This document shows positions 42,098-50,483 of a DNA stretch of 64,000 bases, piece after piece. Both the position numbers and the translations under genes were made by a program. The stretch's first letter is position 1. Every line of letters begins with the position of its first letter. The notes under the pieces are model-generated. The model made no database searches. It saw nothing but the letters and a program-made list of their open reading frames with translations, and had not been told where the DNA came from. The DNA comes from Nonomuraea candida (GTDB taxonomy: Bacteria > Actinomycetota > Actinomycetes > Streptosporangiales > Streptosporangiaceae), in contig NZ_JOAG01000040.1 of NCBI RefSeq assembly GCF_000725485.1, forward strand, positions 1-64,000, read 5' to 3'.

Positions 42098-43882
42098 ATG
42101 CCTCCCGATACGCACAAACCTCGCCGTCCCCTGCTGTCTTCCAACTCCCTGTGGCGGATGAAGCATTATCTCCGCCCCTACGTCGCCAGACTGGTCGTCA
42201 TCTGGCTGACCGCGCTCGTGGGTGTCGCCCTCGTCATCGTCTTCCCCCTCATCATCGAGCAGGTCATCGACGGGCCCGTCAGGCAGCGTGAACCCGGCGC
42301 GCTGCTGCCCCTCGGGCTGCTCGCGATCGGCGTCGGCGCCCTGGAGGCCCTGCTGATCCTCTTCCGGCGCTACATCCAGGTCAAACCGGTGCTCGGCCTG
42401 GAGACCGCCGTCCGCGGCGACCTCTACGGGCACCTGCAGCGCCTGCCCATGGGCTTCCACGGAGACTGGCAGTCCGGGCAGCTCTTATCACGGGCGACGA
42501 CCGACCTGTCGACCATCCGCCGCTTCCTCGGCTTCGGCGCGCTGTTCCTGGTCATGAACGTGCTGCAGGTCGTCACCGTCACCGTGCTGCTGCTGAACAA
42601 GTACTGGCCGCTCGGCCTGCTGGTGATCGCCTCGGTGGTGCCGATCGTCTGGACCTCGCAGCGCTTCGAACGCCGCTACATCAAGATCTCCCGCCAGGTC
42701 CAGGACGAGCAGGGCGACCTCGCCACGCTCGTCGAGGAGTCCGCGACCGGCATCCGCACCATCAAGGCGTTCGGCCGCCGCCACCACGTCTACGACCGCT
42801 ACGACGACGCCGCGCGCAAGGTGTACGACTCCTCGATGGCCAAGGTGCGCCTGTCGGCCAAGTTCTTCTCCTTCCTGGAGATCGTCCCCAACATCACCCT
42901 CGCCCTGGTGCTACTGATCGGCGCGCTGGCGGTCGGGTCCGGCGCGCTGACCCTGGGTGCGCTGATCGCCTTCACCACGCTGATGCTGCAGCTCGTCTGG
43001 CCGGTGGCCAGCCTGGGCTACCTCCTGGTCATGGCCCAGGAGGCGATGACCTCCGCCGACCGGCTCATGGAGGTCATGGACACCGTCCCGGCCATCGAGG
43101 GCGGCTCAAAGACGATCGACGAGCCCTGCGGCCACCTGCGCTTCGAAGGCGTCGGCTTCCGCTTCGCCGACTCCGAGGAGCCGGTGCTGCGCGACGTCTG
43201 GCTGGACGTCCGGCCGGGCGAGACGATCGCGATCGTGGGCGCGACCGGAGCGGGCAAGACCACGCTGACCGCGCTGGTGCCCCGCCTGATCGACCCCACC
43301 TCCGGCCGCGTCACGATCGACGGGCACGACGTGCGCGACCTGGACCTGAAGACCCTGCGCTCGGTGGTCGCCACCGCGTTCGAGGAGCCCACGCTGTTCT
43401 CCATGAGCGTGCGCGAGAACCTCAAGCTCGGCCGGCCCGACGCCACCGAGGAGGAGCTGGCGCAGGCCGTGCAGACCGCGCAGGCCATGTTCGTCTACGA
43501 CCTGCCGTGGGGCCTCGACACCCGCATCGGCGAGCAGGGCCTGTCGCTGTCCGGCGGGCAGCGGCAGCGGCTCGCCCTGGCCAGGGCGGTGCTGAGCAAC
43601 CCGCGCGTCCTCGTGCTGGACGACACGCTGTCCGCGCTCGACGCCGAGACCGAGGCCCTGGTGGAGGAGGCGCTGCGGCACGTGCTGCGCGACGCGACCG
43701 GCATCGTGGTCGCCCACCGCGCCTCCACCGTGCTGCTGGCCGACAAGGTCGCGCTGCTGCGCGACGGCACCATCACCCACGTCGGGCAGCACCGCGAGCT
43801 GCTGGCGCGGGTGCCCGAATACCGCGAGCTGCTGGCCCAGGACGCCGACTTCGACGACGCCTCGGAAGGAGCGCTGCGATGA
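42098..43882 (+). CDS. ABC exporter subunit A (degenerate ATP site)
   Basis: 594 aa: six transmembrane helices (about residues 25-330) and an ABC ATPase domain. Walker A is [10 protein letters not shown] and the signature [14 protein letters not shown] is canonical. Walker B ends in VLVLDDTLSALD, with Asp where the catalytic Glu normally stands. This marks the non-hydrolytic half of a heterodimeric exporter such as LmrC/TM287-type pairs. The stop overlaps the start of subunit B (ATGA). ATG 42098 is chosen over a longer frame because of the AGAAGG and -10 positions. Substrate unknown. Confidence 0.93.
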   Translation: MPPDTHKPRRPLLSSNSLWRMKHYLRPYVARLVVIWLTALVGVALVIVFPLIIEQVIDGPVRQREPGALLPLGLLAIGVGALEALLILFRRYIQVKPVLGLETAVRGDLYGHLQRLPMGFHGDWQSGQLLSRATTDLSTIRRFLGFGALFLVMNVLQVVTVTVLLLNKYWPLGLLVIASVVPIVWTSQRFERRYIKISRQVQDEQGDLATLVEESATGIRTIKAFGRRHHVYDRYDDAARKVYDSSMAKVRLSAKFFSFLEIVPNITLALVLLIGALAVGSGALTLGALIAFTTLMLQLVWPVASLGYLLVMAQEAMTSADRLMEVMDTVPAIEGGSKTIDEPCGHLRFEGVGFRFADSEEPVLRDVWLDVRPGETIAIVGATGAGKTTLTALVPRLIDPTSGRVTIDGHDVRDLDLKTLRSVVATAFEEPTLFSMSVRENLKLGRPDATEEELAQAVQTAQAMFVYDLPWGLDTRIGEQGLSLSGGQRQRLALARAVLSNPRVLVLDDTLSALDAETEALVEEALRHVLRDATGIVVAHRASTVLLADKVALLRDGTITHVGQHRELLARVPEYRELLAQDADFDDASEGALR

Positions 43883-45720
43883 CCACGACGGTCCAGGAGA
43901 AGAACGGTTCCTGGCGCGGCGTCGCCTCCGAGGACCAGGACGAGCTGACCGAGAGGGTGACCGTGCTGCTGCGGGCGCGCTCGCGGCGGCTGCTCGGCGA
44001 CCTGCTCAGGCCGTACCGGAGGAAGATCGCAGCGCTCGTCCTGATCATCGTGGTCTCCAACGCGGCCGGGCTGTCGATCCCCTACCTGGTCTCGGTGGGC
44101 ATCGACCACGCCATCCCGCCGCTCACGAACGGCTCCGGCGCCGGGGTGCTGGTGACCGTGGTCGGGGTGATCCTGGCCGCGGCCGTCACGCAGGCGGTCA
44201 CCCGGCAGGCGTTCCTGCGGCTGATGGGCGCGGTGGGGCAGAGCATCCTGCTGACCCTGCGCCGGCGGGTGTTCGACCACTTCCAGCGGTTGTCGCTGAG
44301 CTTCCACGAGCGTTACACCTCGGGCCGGGTGATCTCCCGGCTGACCTCCGACATCGAGGCCATCGCCGAGCTGGTGCAGTCGGGCTTCGACGCGCTGGTC
44401 AAGGCCGTGCTGACGCTGGTGGGCACGGCGGTGCTGCTGCTGGTGCTGGACGTGCACCTCGGCCTGGTGGCGCTGATCCCGCTGCCGCTGCTGCTGCTGT
44501 TCACCAAGTGGTTCCAGCGGCAGTCGGCGCTGGTCTACCGGCGCACCCGCGAGACGGTCGCCCTGGTCATCGTGCACTTCGTGGAGTCGATGATCGGCAT
44601 CCGCGCCGTGCAGGCCTTCCGCAGGGAGCCGCGCAACCAGGAGATCTTCGAGCAGCTCAACGACGACTACCGCGAGGCCAACGCGCGCAGCATGTACCTC
44701 GGCGCGACGTTCATGACCGGCGTCAAGCTGATCGGCAACATGACGATCGGCGCGGTGCTGCTCTACGGCGGCTATCTCGCCCTGCGCGGCGAGGTCAGCC
44801 CCGGCGTGCTGGCCGGCTTCATGCTGTACCTGCGCCAGTTCTACGAGCCGATGCAGGAGATCAGCCAGTTCTACAACACCCTCCAGTCGGCCGGCGCGGC
44901 GCTGGAGAAGCTCTCCGGCGTGCTGGAGGAGGAGCCCGCCGTGCCCGAGCCGCGCGAGCCGAAGGCGCTGCCGGGCGGCAGGGCGCGCGGCCAGGTGCGC
45001 TTCGACGGCGTCGAGTTCGCCTACGTCAAGGAGATGCCGATCCTGCCCCGCCTCGACCTGACCGTCCCGGCCGGGCAGAGCGTGGCGCTGGTCGGCGCGA
45101 CCGGCGCGGGCAAGACCACGCTGGCCAAGCTCATCTCGCGCTTCTACGACCCGACCGGCGGCCGCGTGCTGCTCGACGGCGTCGATCTGCGGGACCTCGA
45201 CGAGCCCACGCTGCGCCAGGCCGTGGTCATGGTGACGCAGGAGAACTTCCTGTTCGACGGCACGGTCGCCGACAACATCAGGTTCGGCCGACCCGAGGCC
45301 ACCGACCGCCAGGTGCGCGAGGCGGCCAAGGCCATCGGCGCGCACGAGTTCATCTCCGGCCTGCCCGACGGCTACGACACCGAGGTGGGCAAGCACGGCG
45401 GCCGCATGTCGGCCGGGCAGCGGCAGCTCGTCGCGTTCGCGCGGGCCTTCCTCGCCGACCCGGCGGTGCTGATCCTCGACGAGGCCACCTCCAGCCTCGA
45501 CGTGCCGAGCGAGCGGCTGGTGCAGCGGGCGCTGCGCACGATCCTGGCCGAGCGCACCGCGCTGATCATCGCGCACCGGCTGTCGACCGTGGAGATCGCC
45601 GACCGGGTGCTGGTGATGGATCGCGGGCGGATCGTCGAGGACGGGCCACCCGACCAGCTCATCGCCGCCTCGGGCCGCTTCGCCGGCCTGCACCGCGCCT
45701 GGCTGGAGAGCCTGAGCTAG
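43879..45720 (+). CDS. ABC exporter subunit B (catalytic ATP site)
   Basis: 613 aa. An N-terminal charged segment, six membrane helices (first [20 protein letters not shown]) and an ATPase domain with Walker [11 protein letters not shown], Walker [13 protein letters not shown] (intact Glu) and His switch [13 protein letters not shown]. The signature reads [14 protein letters not shown], a departure from LSGGQ. In a heterodimer this signature pairs with the degenerate Walker site of subunit A, so the two deviations fall in the same composite site. ATG 43879 overlaps the previous stop. The 3' end is tandemly duplicated beyond the stop. Confidence 0.93.
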   Translation: MTTTVQEKNGSWRGVASEDQDELTERVTVLLRARSRRLLGDLLRPYRRKIAALVLIIVVSNAAGLSIPYLVSVGIDHAIPPLTNGSGAGVLVTVVGVILAAAVTQAVTRQAFLRLMGAVGQSILLTLRRRVFDHFQRLSLSFHERYTSGRVISRLTSDIEAIAELVQSGFDALVKAVLTLVGTAVLLLVLDVHLGLVALIPLPLLLLFTKWFQRQSALVYRRTRETVALVIVHFVESMIGIRAVQAFRREPRNQEIFEQLNDDYREANARSMYLGATFMTGVKLIGNMTIGAVLLYGGYLALRGEVSPGVLAGFMLYLRQFYEPMQEISQFYNTLQSAGAALEKLSGVLEEEPAVPEPREPKALPGGRARGQVRFDGVEFAYVKEMPILPRLDLTVPAGQSVALVGATGAGKTTLAKLISRFYDPTGGRVLLDGVDLRDLDEPTLRQAVVMVTQENFLFDGTVADNIRFGRPEATDRQVREAAKAIGAHEFISGLPDGYDTEVGKHGGRMSAGQRQLVAFARAFLADPAVLILDEATSSLDVPSERLVQRALRTILAERTALIIAHRLSTVEIADRVLVMDRGRIVEDGPPDQLIAASGRFAGLHRAWLESLS

Positions 45721-45812
45721 GAGCGCGGCCCCACGCCGGGCTGGAGCGCCTGAGCTAGGAGCGCGATCCCGCGCCGGGCTGGAGACCGAGCTACGAGCGC
45801 GGTCCCGCGCCG
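45701..45812 (+). repeat. Tandem 38-bp repeats spanning the exporter stop codon
   Basis: Units begin GGCTGGAG at 45701, 45739 and 45777, with lengths 38, 38 and 36. The first contains the real stop TAG, and the second repeats the CTGAGCTAGGAGCGCG block downstream of it. The array duplicates the gene end into the intergenic region. Confidence 0.85.
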
Positions 45813-45817
45813 GGTGA

Positions 45818-45853
45818 GCCGGGCGCGGCCCGCGGCCGAGGGCCGCGCCCGGC
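45818..45853. terminator. Strong bidirectional terminator hairpin
   Basis: GCCGGGCGCGGCCC (45818-45831) pairs exactly with GGGCCGCGCCCGGC (45840-45853) around an 8-nt loop, a 14-bp perfect stem. It separates the ABC exporter operon from the convergent zinc-ribbon gene. Confidence 0.75.
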
Positions 45854-45899
45854 TCCGGTCCGGCCTGGCGCGGCGCTGGGCCCGGCCGGAGGTCCCGGC

Positions 45900-46340
45900 T
45901 CAGGGGTGCGGGCGGGCCACGGCGACCACGCTCGTGTACAGCTCGTACCCCACGAACAGGGCCAGCGGCACGCCCAGCGCCACCAGGAGCCGGCCGGGCA
46001 GGTGCGTCCGCGCGACGGCGGGGCTCCTGACCGGCAGCGGCGCCGGCGCCGGCACGAAGACCGGCGCCGGCTCGGGGTCGAGCGCGGGCACCAGCTCGGG
46101 ATGGCGGGTGGAGTACCCGGAGGGGAACCAGGTCACCCCGTACGCCCCGCAGCACGGGCAGCAGGCGCCCGACCACGGCGGCGGCACGGGAACTCCCGAG
46201 CTGAGCCAGATGTGGCCCTCGTTGCCGTAGGCGTCGGTGAGGCTTCTGACGACGAAGTCCTCTTCCCAGACGTGAAGGCAGCGAAGGCATTGGAAAGGCC
46301 ATGTCTCACGGGTGTCGAATCCGTCGGGCACCAAGACCAC
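45900..46340 (-). CDS. Zinc-ribbon protein with a C-terminal membrane helix
   Basis: 146 aa. FQCLRCLHVWEEDF and ACCPCCGAYGVTWF give two CxxC-type pairs; a Pro/Ala-rich stretch is followed by a hydrophobic helix (LLVALGVPLALFVGYELY). It is a paralogue of the gene at 46467-46769 (same CxxC-HVWxEDxxVR layout). Start GTG 46340 is uncertain; GTG 46331 is also possible. Function unknown; a membrane-anchored zinc protein. Confidence 0.65.
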   Translation of the reverse strand: MVLVPDGFDTRETWPFQCLRCLHVWEEDFVVRSLTDAYGNEGHIWLSSGVPVPPPWSGACCPCCGAYGVTWFPSGYSTRHPELVPALDPEPAPVFVPAPAPLPVRSPAVARTHLPGRLLVALGVPLALFVGYELYTSVVAVARPHP

Positions 46341-46466
46341 CCCCGGCTGTCGGCCGCCATGTCGCCCTGAGTGTCCGTCCGGTTACGTTCTTCCCGCAAG
46401 ACGCGCTTTCTGACACCGGACGCCAGGTAATTCTCACCAGGAGTCAAGCGTCGAGTCAGCTCCGGG

Positions 46467-46769
46467 TCAGTACAGTGGCCCGCGCACCGGGCTGAGCAGC
46501 GGTGTCGCGTCGGGCGCGCCGGGCTCGGCCTGCGCGGTCAGCTCCGGATGGTGCGACAGATAGCCGTCCGGGAACGTGGTGCTCTGCTGGCAGCCGCACT
46601 GCGGGCAGACCGCGCCCGACGACGGCGGCGGCGCGGGCAGCCCGCCCCGCAGCCAGACCTCGCCCGCGTTGCCGTGATCGTCTTCCTCGTGCCGGACGGT
46701 GTAGTCCTCCTGCCAGACGTGCCAGCAACTACGGCACTCGAAAGGCACGCTTCTTCGTGTTTCTTCCAC
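46467..46769 (-). CDS. Zinc-ribbon protein, soluble paralogue
   Basis: 100 aa with FECRSCWHVWQEDYTVR and VCPQCGCQQSTTF, the same double CxxC frame as the neighbouring longer gene, plus YLSHHPELTAQ after it. It lacks the C-terminal membrane helix, so the pair may be anchored and soluble versions. ATG 46769 is the start. Function unknown. Confidence 0.65.
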   Translation of the reverse strand: MEETRRSVPFECRSCWHVWQEDYTVRHEEDDHGNAGEVWLRGGLPAPPPSSGAVCPQCGCQQSTTFPDGYLSHHPELTAQAEPGAPDATPLLSPVRGPLY

Positions 46770-46827
46770 TTGTGGTCACCCCCTGATTCCGAGTGTCCGC
46801 CTCCCTCTCGGATTCCCGCAACCAGGC

Positions 46828-47163
46828 TCATCGAACGGTGAGCACAAAGGTCAAAGCGCCCGCGACCACGCTCAACGTACCGAGCCAGGCGAAAACGGCG
46901 TCAAGCCCGGCGTCCAGCGGCCTGCCGGCGTGCAGCGCCGCCTGCACCCGGCGGAAGCGCACCCGGGTCCTGATGAGCAGTACGCCGCCGCAGAGCGCGG
47001 CCAGGGCGAAGCCGACGATCGCGGGCGCGGGCAGGCCGTAGCGGACGGACAGCCCGGCCGCGCCGAGCCCGCCGGTGGACAGGGCCACGGCCGTGCGCAC
47101 CCAGGCCAGGCGGGTGCGCTCGCTCTGCAGGCCCTGGTCCCAGATCTCCTCTTCGGCCGTCAT
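46828..47163 (-). CDS. DUF202 membrane protein 2
   Basis: 111 aa. LQSERTRLAWVRTAVALSTGGLG is the DUF202 signature, with a conserved Arg-rich loop and three hydrophobic helices. It lies 6 bp after the preceding DUF202 gene, so they are co-transcribed. Such pairs are frequent in actinomycetes; function unknown, integral membrane. Confidence 0.85.
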   Translation of the reverse strand: MTAEEEIWDQGLQSERTRLAWVRTAVALSTGGLGAAGLSVRYGLPAPAIVGFALAALCGGVLLIRTRVRFRRVQAALHAGRPLDAGLDAVFAWLGTLSVVAGALTFVLTVR

Positions 47164-47169
47164 GCGAGG

Positions 47170-47496
47170 TCAGGCGGACAGGATGATGAGGACCAGGGCG
47201 ACCACGGCCACGGCCGCCACGCCGTAGCCGAAGACGGCCGCCAGGGCGGGCGGCGGGAGCGGCGCCTGCTGCCGCAGCGCGCGCTGGATGTTGCGCCAGC
47301 GCGGGTAGGCCATGCCCGCCGCCAGCGCGGAGAGGGTGACCAGCACGATGGCCAGCCCGGTACGGATCCACGGCACGAACACGTCGGACGGCACCGCCGC
47401 CATGGCCACCCCACCCGCGCTGAGCGCCAGCGCCGTGCTCAGCCAGGTGAGGAAGGTGCGTTCGTTGGCCAGGGTGAAACGCGGGTCGGGTTCCAT
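47170..47496 (-). CDS. DUF202 (YidH-like) membrane protein 1
   Basis: 108 aa. FTLANERTFLTWLSTALALSAGG is the classic DUF202 opening, and three helices complete it. ATG 47496 is the start. It is the first gene of the two-gene DUF202 operon. Integral membrane, function unknown. Confidence 0.87.
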   Translation of the reverse strand: MEPDPRFTLANERTFLTWLSTALALSAGGVAMAAVPSDVFVPWIRTGLAIVLVTLSALAAGMAYPRWRNIQRALRQQAPLPPPALAAVFGYGVAAVAVVALVLIILSA

Positions 47497-47624
47497 GAAA
47501 AAACGGTAATTCGTCCCCTTTTCCCCTAGAGAAGCCGGGATTGTCGTAGCGGCTCAACCGCCACCCCAGGCCGGGGCGACGTGCGCGAGCCGGCCGTCAC
47601 CCCAGACCTGGTCCCATGCTCGGC

Positions 47625-48017
47625 TCAGCCGCCACCGCAGGCCTGGGCCACTTCCTTCACGTAGGCCGCGCTCTCGGTGCCAACCTTCTGCACCGCGTCG
47701 ACGGCGTCGTTGACGTCGTTGACGGTGATGCCGGTCAGCGTGGCGGCCATGCTGTCGGTGGCCTCCTTGAGCGTGGTGTTGGCGGCCTGGTCGGCCACGC
47801 CGTTGAGCTTGCCGGCGGCGTCGTCGATGGCCTTCTCCATGGCCTGCGGGTCATTGGTGAGGCCGGCGATCTGCGTGCCGAGCTCGGTCACGATCTTGGG
47901 GGCTTCCAGGCAGGCCTGGGCCCTGTCGATGGTGTTGTTGACGTCACTGCAGCCGGCCGCGAGGACACACGAGGCGAACAGTGCCAGGGGCACGAACCGG
48001 CTTTTGAGATGGCGCAT
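47625..48017 (-). CDS. Small secreted lipoprotein
   Basis: 130 aa with a type II signal peptide and lipobox LAAGC (MRHLKSRFVPLALFASC precedes it). The mature part is helical and polar (DDAAGKLNGVADQAANTTL), with a second Cys near the C-terminus (AQACGGG). No catalytic motif. ATG 48017 is the start. Function unknown; surface or envelope-associated. Confidence 0.75.
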   Translation of the reverse strand: MRHLKSRFVPLALFASCVLAAGCSDVNNTIDRAQACLEAPKIVTELGTQIAGLTNDPQAMEKAIDDAAGKLNGVADQAANTTLKEATDSMAATLTGITVNDVNDAVDAVQKVGTESAAYVKEVAQACGGG

Positions 48018-48132
48018 ACCTCGACACTACCCAAGACCGCGGCCACATGCTGTGACCGAGCGCATCACCTCCGCGACCGTCTGTGCTCACGGACCGCGAC
48101 GGCCCGGGGCCTCGGGGCGACCGCCGGGAGGG

Positions 48133-49083
48133 TCAGGCCAGGGCCCGGAGCCAGTCGGTGAGCAGCCGGTTGACGTCGTCGGGGCGTTCCTGCTGGACCC
48201 AGTGGCCGCAACCGTCGAGGAGGTGCACGCCCGACATGCCGGGCATGGTCTGCGGCAACGCCTTGATGGCGCCGCCCATCCAGGTGGTGGTCTCGTCGAG
48301 CGCGCCGCCGATGAACAGCGCCGGCTGGGCGATCGGCGCGCCGTCCCAGGCGGCCAGGTCCTCCCAGTCGCGGTCCACGTTGCGGTAGCGGTTGAGCGCG
48401 CCGGTCAGGCCGGTGCGCTCGAACTCCCCCGCGTACACGTCCAGGTCCTCCTCGCTCAGCCAGGACGGCAGGCCATGCTCGGGGAAGCGGTCGCGGAGCC
48501 TGCCCCCGGGGGACACGAACGCGGCGCCCCCACCCTCCGCCGACAGGGCGGCGTAGCAGCCGGCCAGCCAGCCGCGCACGTCGGGCTCGATCTCGGCCTC
48601 GGCCCGCCCGGGCCGCTGGAAGTAGCTGACGTAGAACTCGTCGTCGCCGCCGAACGCCGCGAAGCCGTCGGTGGGCCGGTGCGGCCCGCGCGGGGAGTAA
48701 GGGACGCTGAGCAGCGCGACGGCCCGGAACAGGTCGGACCGCAGCAGGGCGCTGTTGGCGGCGATCGGCGCGCCCCAGTCGTGGCCGACGACCACCGCCG
48801 GGCCCCCGCCCAGCGCCCGCACGACGGCGGCGTTGTCGGCGACGTGGGCCAGCATCCGGTAGTCCTCGACCCGGGCGGGCGCGGACGAGCGGCCGTAGCC
48901 GCGCACGTCGATGGCAGCCGCCCGGAACCCGGCGGCGGCGATGGCGGGGAGCTGGTGCCGCCAGGAGTACCAGGACTCGGGGAAGCCGTGCACCAGCAGG
49001 ACCAGCGGCCCGCTGCCCTGCTCGGCCACGTGAATGCGGCCGCCCGGCACCTCGACCAGCCGATGGGTGACGTTCTGTGACAT
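48133..49083 (-). CDS. Epoxide-hydrolase-like alpha/beta hydrolase
   Basis: 316 aa. The nucleophile is Asp in VVGHDWGAPIAANS, as in epoxide hydrolases and haloalkane dehalogenases, with the oxyanion HGFPESW, acid in GALDETTTW and His in CGHWVQQERPDDV. It could hydrolyse an epoxide or halogenated substrate; the cap domain cannot be assigned by eye. ATG 49083 is preferred (SQNVTHRLVEVPGGRIH), matching the family's length. Cytoplasmic. Confidence 0.88.
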   Translation of the reverse strand: MSQNVTHRLVEVPGGRIHVAEQGSGPLVLLVHGFPESWYSWRHQLPAIAAAGFRAAAIDVRGYGRSSAPARVEDYRMLAHVADNAAVVRALGGGPAVVVGHDWGAPIAANSALLRSDLFRAVALLSVPYSPRGPHRPTDGFAAFGGDDEFYVSYFQRPGRAEAEIEPDVRGWLAGCYAALSAEGGGAAFVSPGGRLRDRFPEHGLPSWLSEEDLDVYAGEFERTGLTGALNRYRNVDRDWEDLAAWDGAPIAQPALFIGGALDETTTWMGGAIKALPQTMPGMSGVHLLDGCGHWVQQERPDDVNRLLTDWLRALA

Positions 49084-49233
49084 GTGTCCCGGCCTCCTCG
49101 CCTCATACTGTTCAGGGACGTCTGGCACTATGCGGCCGGACGCGCGCGGAACGCGAACCACGTTGCCGTTCCGGCAAGGCCGCCTGCCGCCCATCCTCCC
49201 CCACAAGGCCGTGACCAGCGTTCATACCGGAAC

Positions 49234-49258
49234 CGATATCGACTGCTTCGCGATATCG
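49234..49258. promoter_or_regulatory. Paired CGATATCG palindromes upstream of the beta-lactamase
   Basis: The 8-bp palindrome CGATATCG occurs at 49234-49241 and 49251-49258, 17 bp apart centre to centre, about 75 bp before the beta-lactamase start. Equal spacing of two identical palindromes suggests a regulator binding pair. Confidence 0.55.
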
Positions 49259-49332
49259 CTATTAGACATCCGCTGATCGCGCGTGCTTTGCTCCTGCCCT
49301 CTGACCGATCGCACGACAGCGAGGACACCGCG

Positions 49333-50439
49333 ATGCGACACCTTCGCGCCCGGCGCCACCCGGCCCGCGGCCGGGCGAGAACCCTGACGACCGGGGTGAC
49401 CGCCCTGACGATCTCCCTCCTGGCGGGCGGCGGCCTGACCGCGGGCCCGGCCACGGCCGCCACCGGCACCACCGGCACCACCGGCACCACCGGCACCACC
49501 GGCACCGCTGCCACCACCGGCACTATCGCCACCACTGGCACCGCTGCCACCGGCATCAGCACCACCACCGGGGCGGTCACGCCGGCGTCGCCGGCTCCGG
49601 CCCCGACCGCCACCGCCCGCGCGGCGGCGTCGGGTCAGGCCCGGGTGACCAGGGAGCTGCGCGCGCTGGAGGCGTCCTTCCAGGGCCGGATCGGCGCGTA
49701 CGCCATCGACACGGCCACCGGCAGGACGGTCGGCTACCGGTCGGGCGAGCGTTTCCCGTTGCTGTCCACGTTCAAGGCCCCGCTCTGCGCCGCCGCGCTG
49801 CACCGGGCCCGCACCGCCGAGCCGGGCCTGATGGACAAGGTCGTCACCTGGACGACCGGCGACCTCAAGCGGAACTCGCCCACCACCGAGAAGCACGTCG
49901 AGGACGGCCTGAGCGTCTCGCGGCTGTGCGAGGCGGCCATCACCGAGAGCGACAACACCGCCGCGAACATGGTGCTCAAGCAGATCGGCGGGCCGGCCGG
50001 GCTGACCAGGTACTTCCGCAGCCTCAAGGACCCGGTCTCCCGCCTGGACCGCTGGGAGACCGAGCTCAACGACTGGACGGCCAGGGAGCGGCGCGACACC
50101 ACCACGCCCGCGGCCGCCGCCCGTGACCTGCGCGTGCTCACGTCCGGCGACGCGCTGCACGCCAAGGACCGCAAGCGGTTCAACGCCTGGCTGATCGCGA
50201 ACAAGACCGGCGACGCCCGCATCCGCGCCGGTCTGCCCAAGACGTGGACGATCGGCGACAAGACGGGCACGAACGGCGAGATCGGCGGGGCCAACGACAT
50301 CGCCGTCGCCTGGCCGTCCGGCACCTCGCAGGCCCCGATCATCCTGGCCGTCTACACCAACCGCGAGGTCGCCGCCGCCGACGACGCGGCCGTCGCGAAG
50401 ACCGCCACCATCCTGGCCCGCGGGCTCGGCAGGCTCTGA
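49333..50439 (+). CDS. Class A beta-lactamase
   Basis: 368 aa. Active-site STFK (in LLSTFKAPL), SDN (in ESDNTAANM), the Glu166 block ETELN and KTG (in GDKTGTNGE) are all present, so the enzyme should be active against penicillin-type rings. A Sec signal peptide (TGVTALTISLLAGGGLTAG) is followed by a Thr-rich repeat (TGTTGTTGTTGT, 9-nt units) and a Pro/Ala linker before the domain. It is followed at once by a PBP gene. ATG 49333 is the start. Secreted or periplasmic. Confidence 0.93.
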   Translation: MRHLRARRHPARGRARTLTTGVTALTISLLAGGGLTAGPATAATGTTGTTGTTGTTGTAATTGTIATTGTAATGISTTTGAVTPASPAPAPTATARAAASGQARVTRELRALEASFQGRIGAYAIDTATGRTVGYRSGERFPLLSTFKAPLCAAALHRARTAEPGLMDKVVTWTTGDLKRNSPTTEKHVEDGLSVSRLCEAAITESDNTAANMVLKQIGGPAGLTRYFRSLKDPVSRLDRWETELNDWTARERRDTTTPAAAARDLRVLTSGDALHAKDRKRFNAWLIANKTGDARIRAGLPKTWTIGDKTGTNGEIGGANDIAVAWPSGTSQAPIILAVYTNREVAAADDAAVAKTATILARGLGRL

Positions 50440-50483
50440 TGTCCGGACGGGGGACGACGACACCGAGCAGGGGGAGCAGCACG

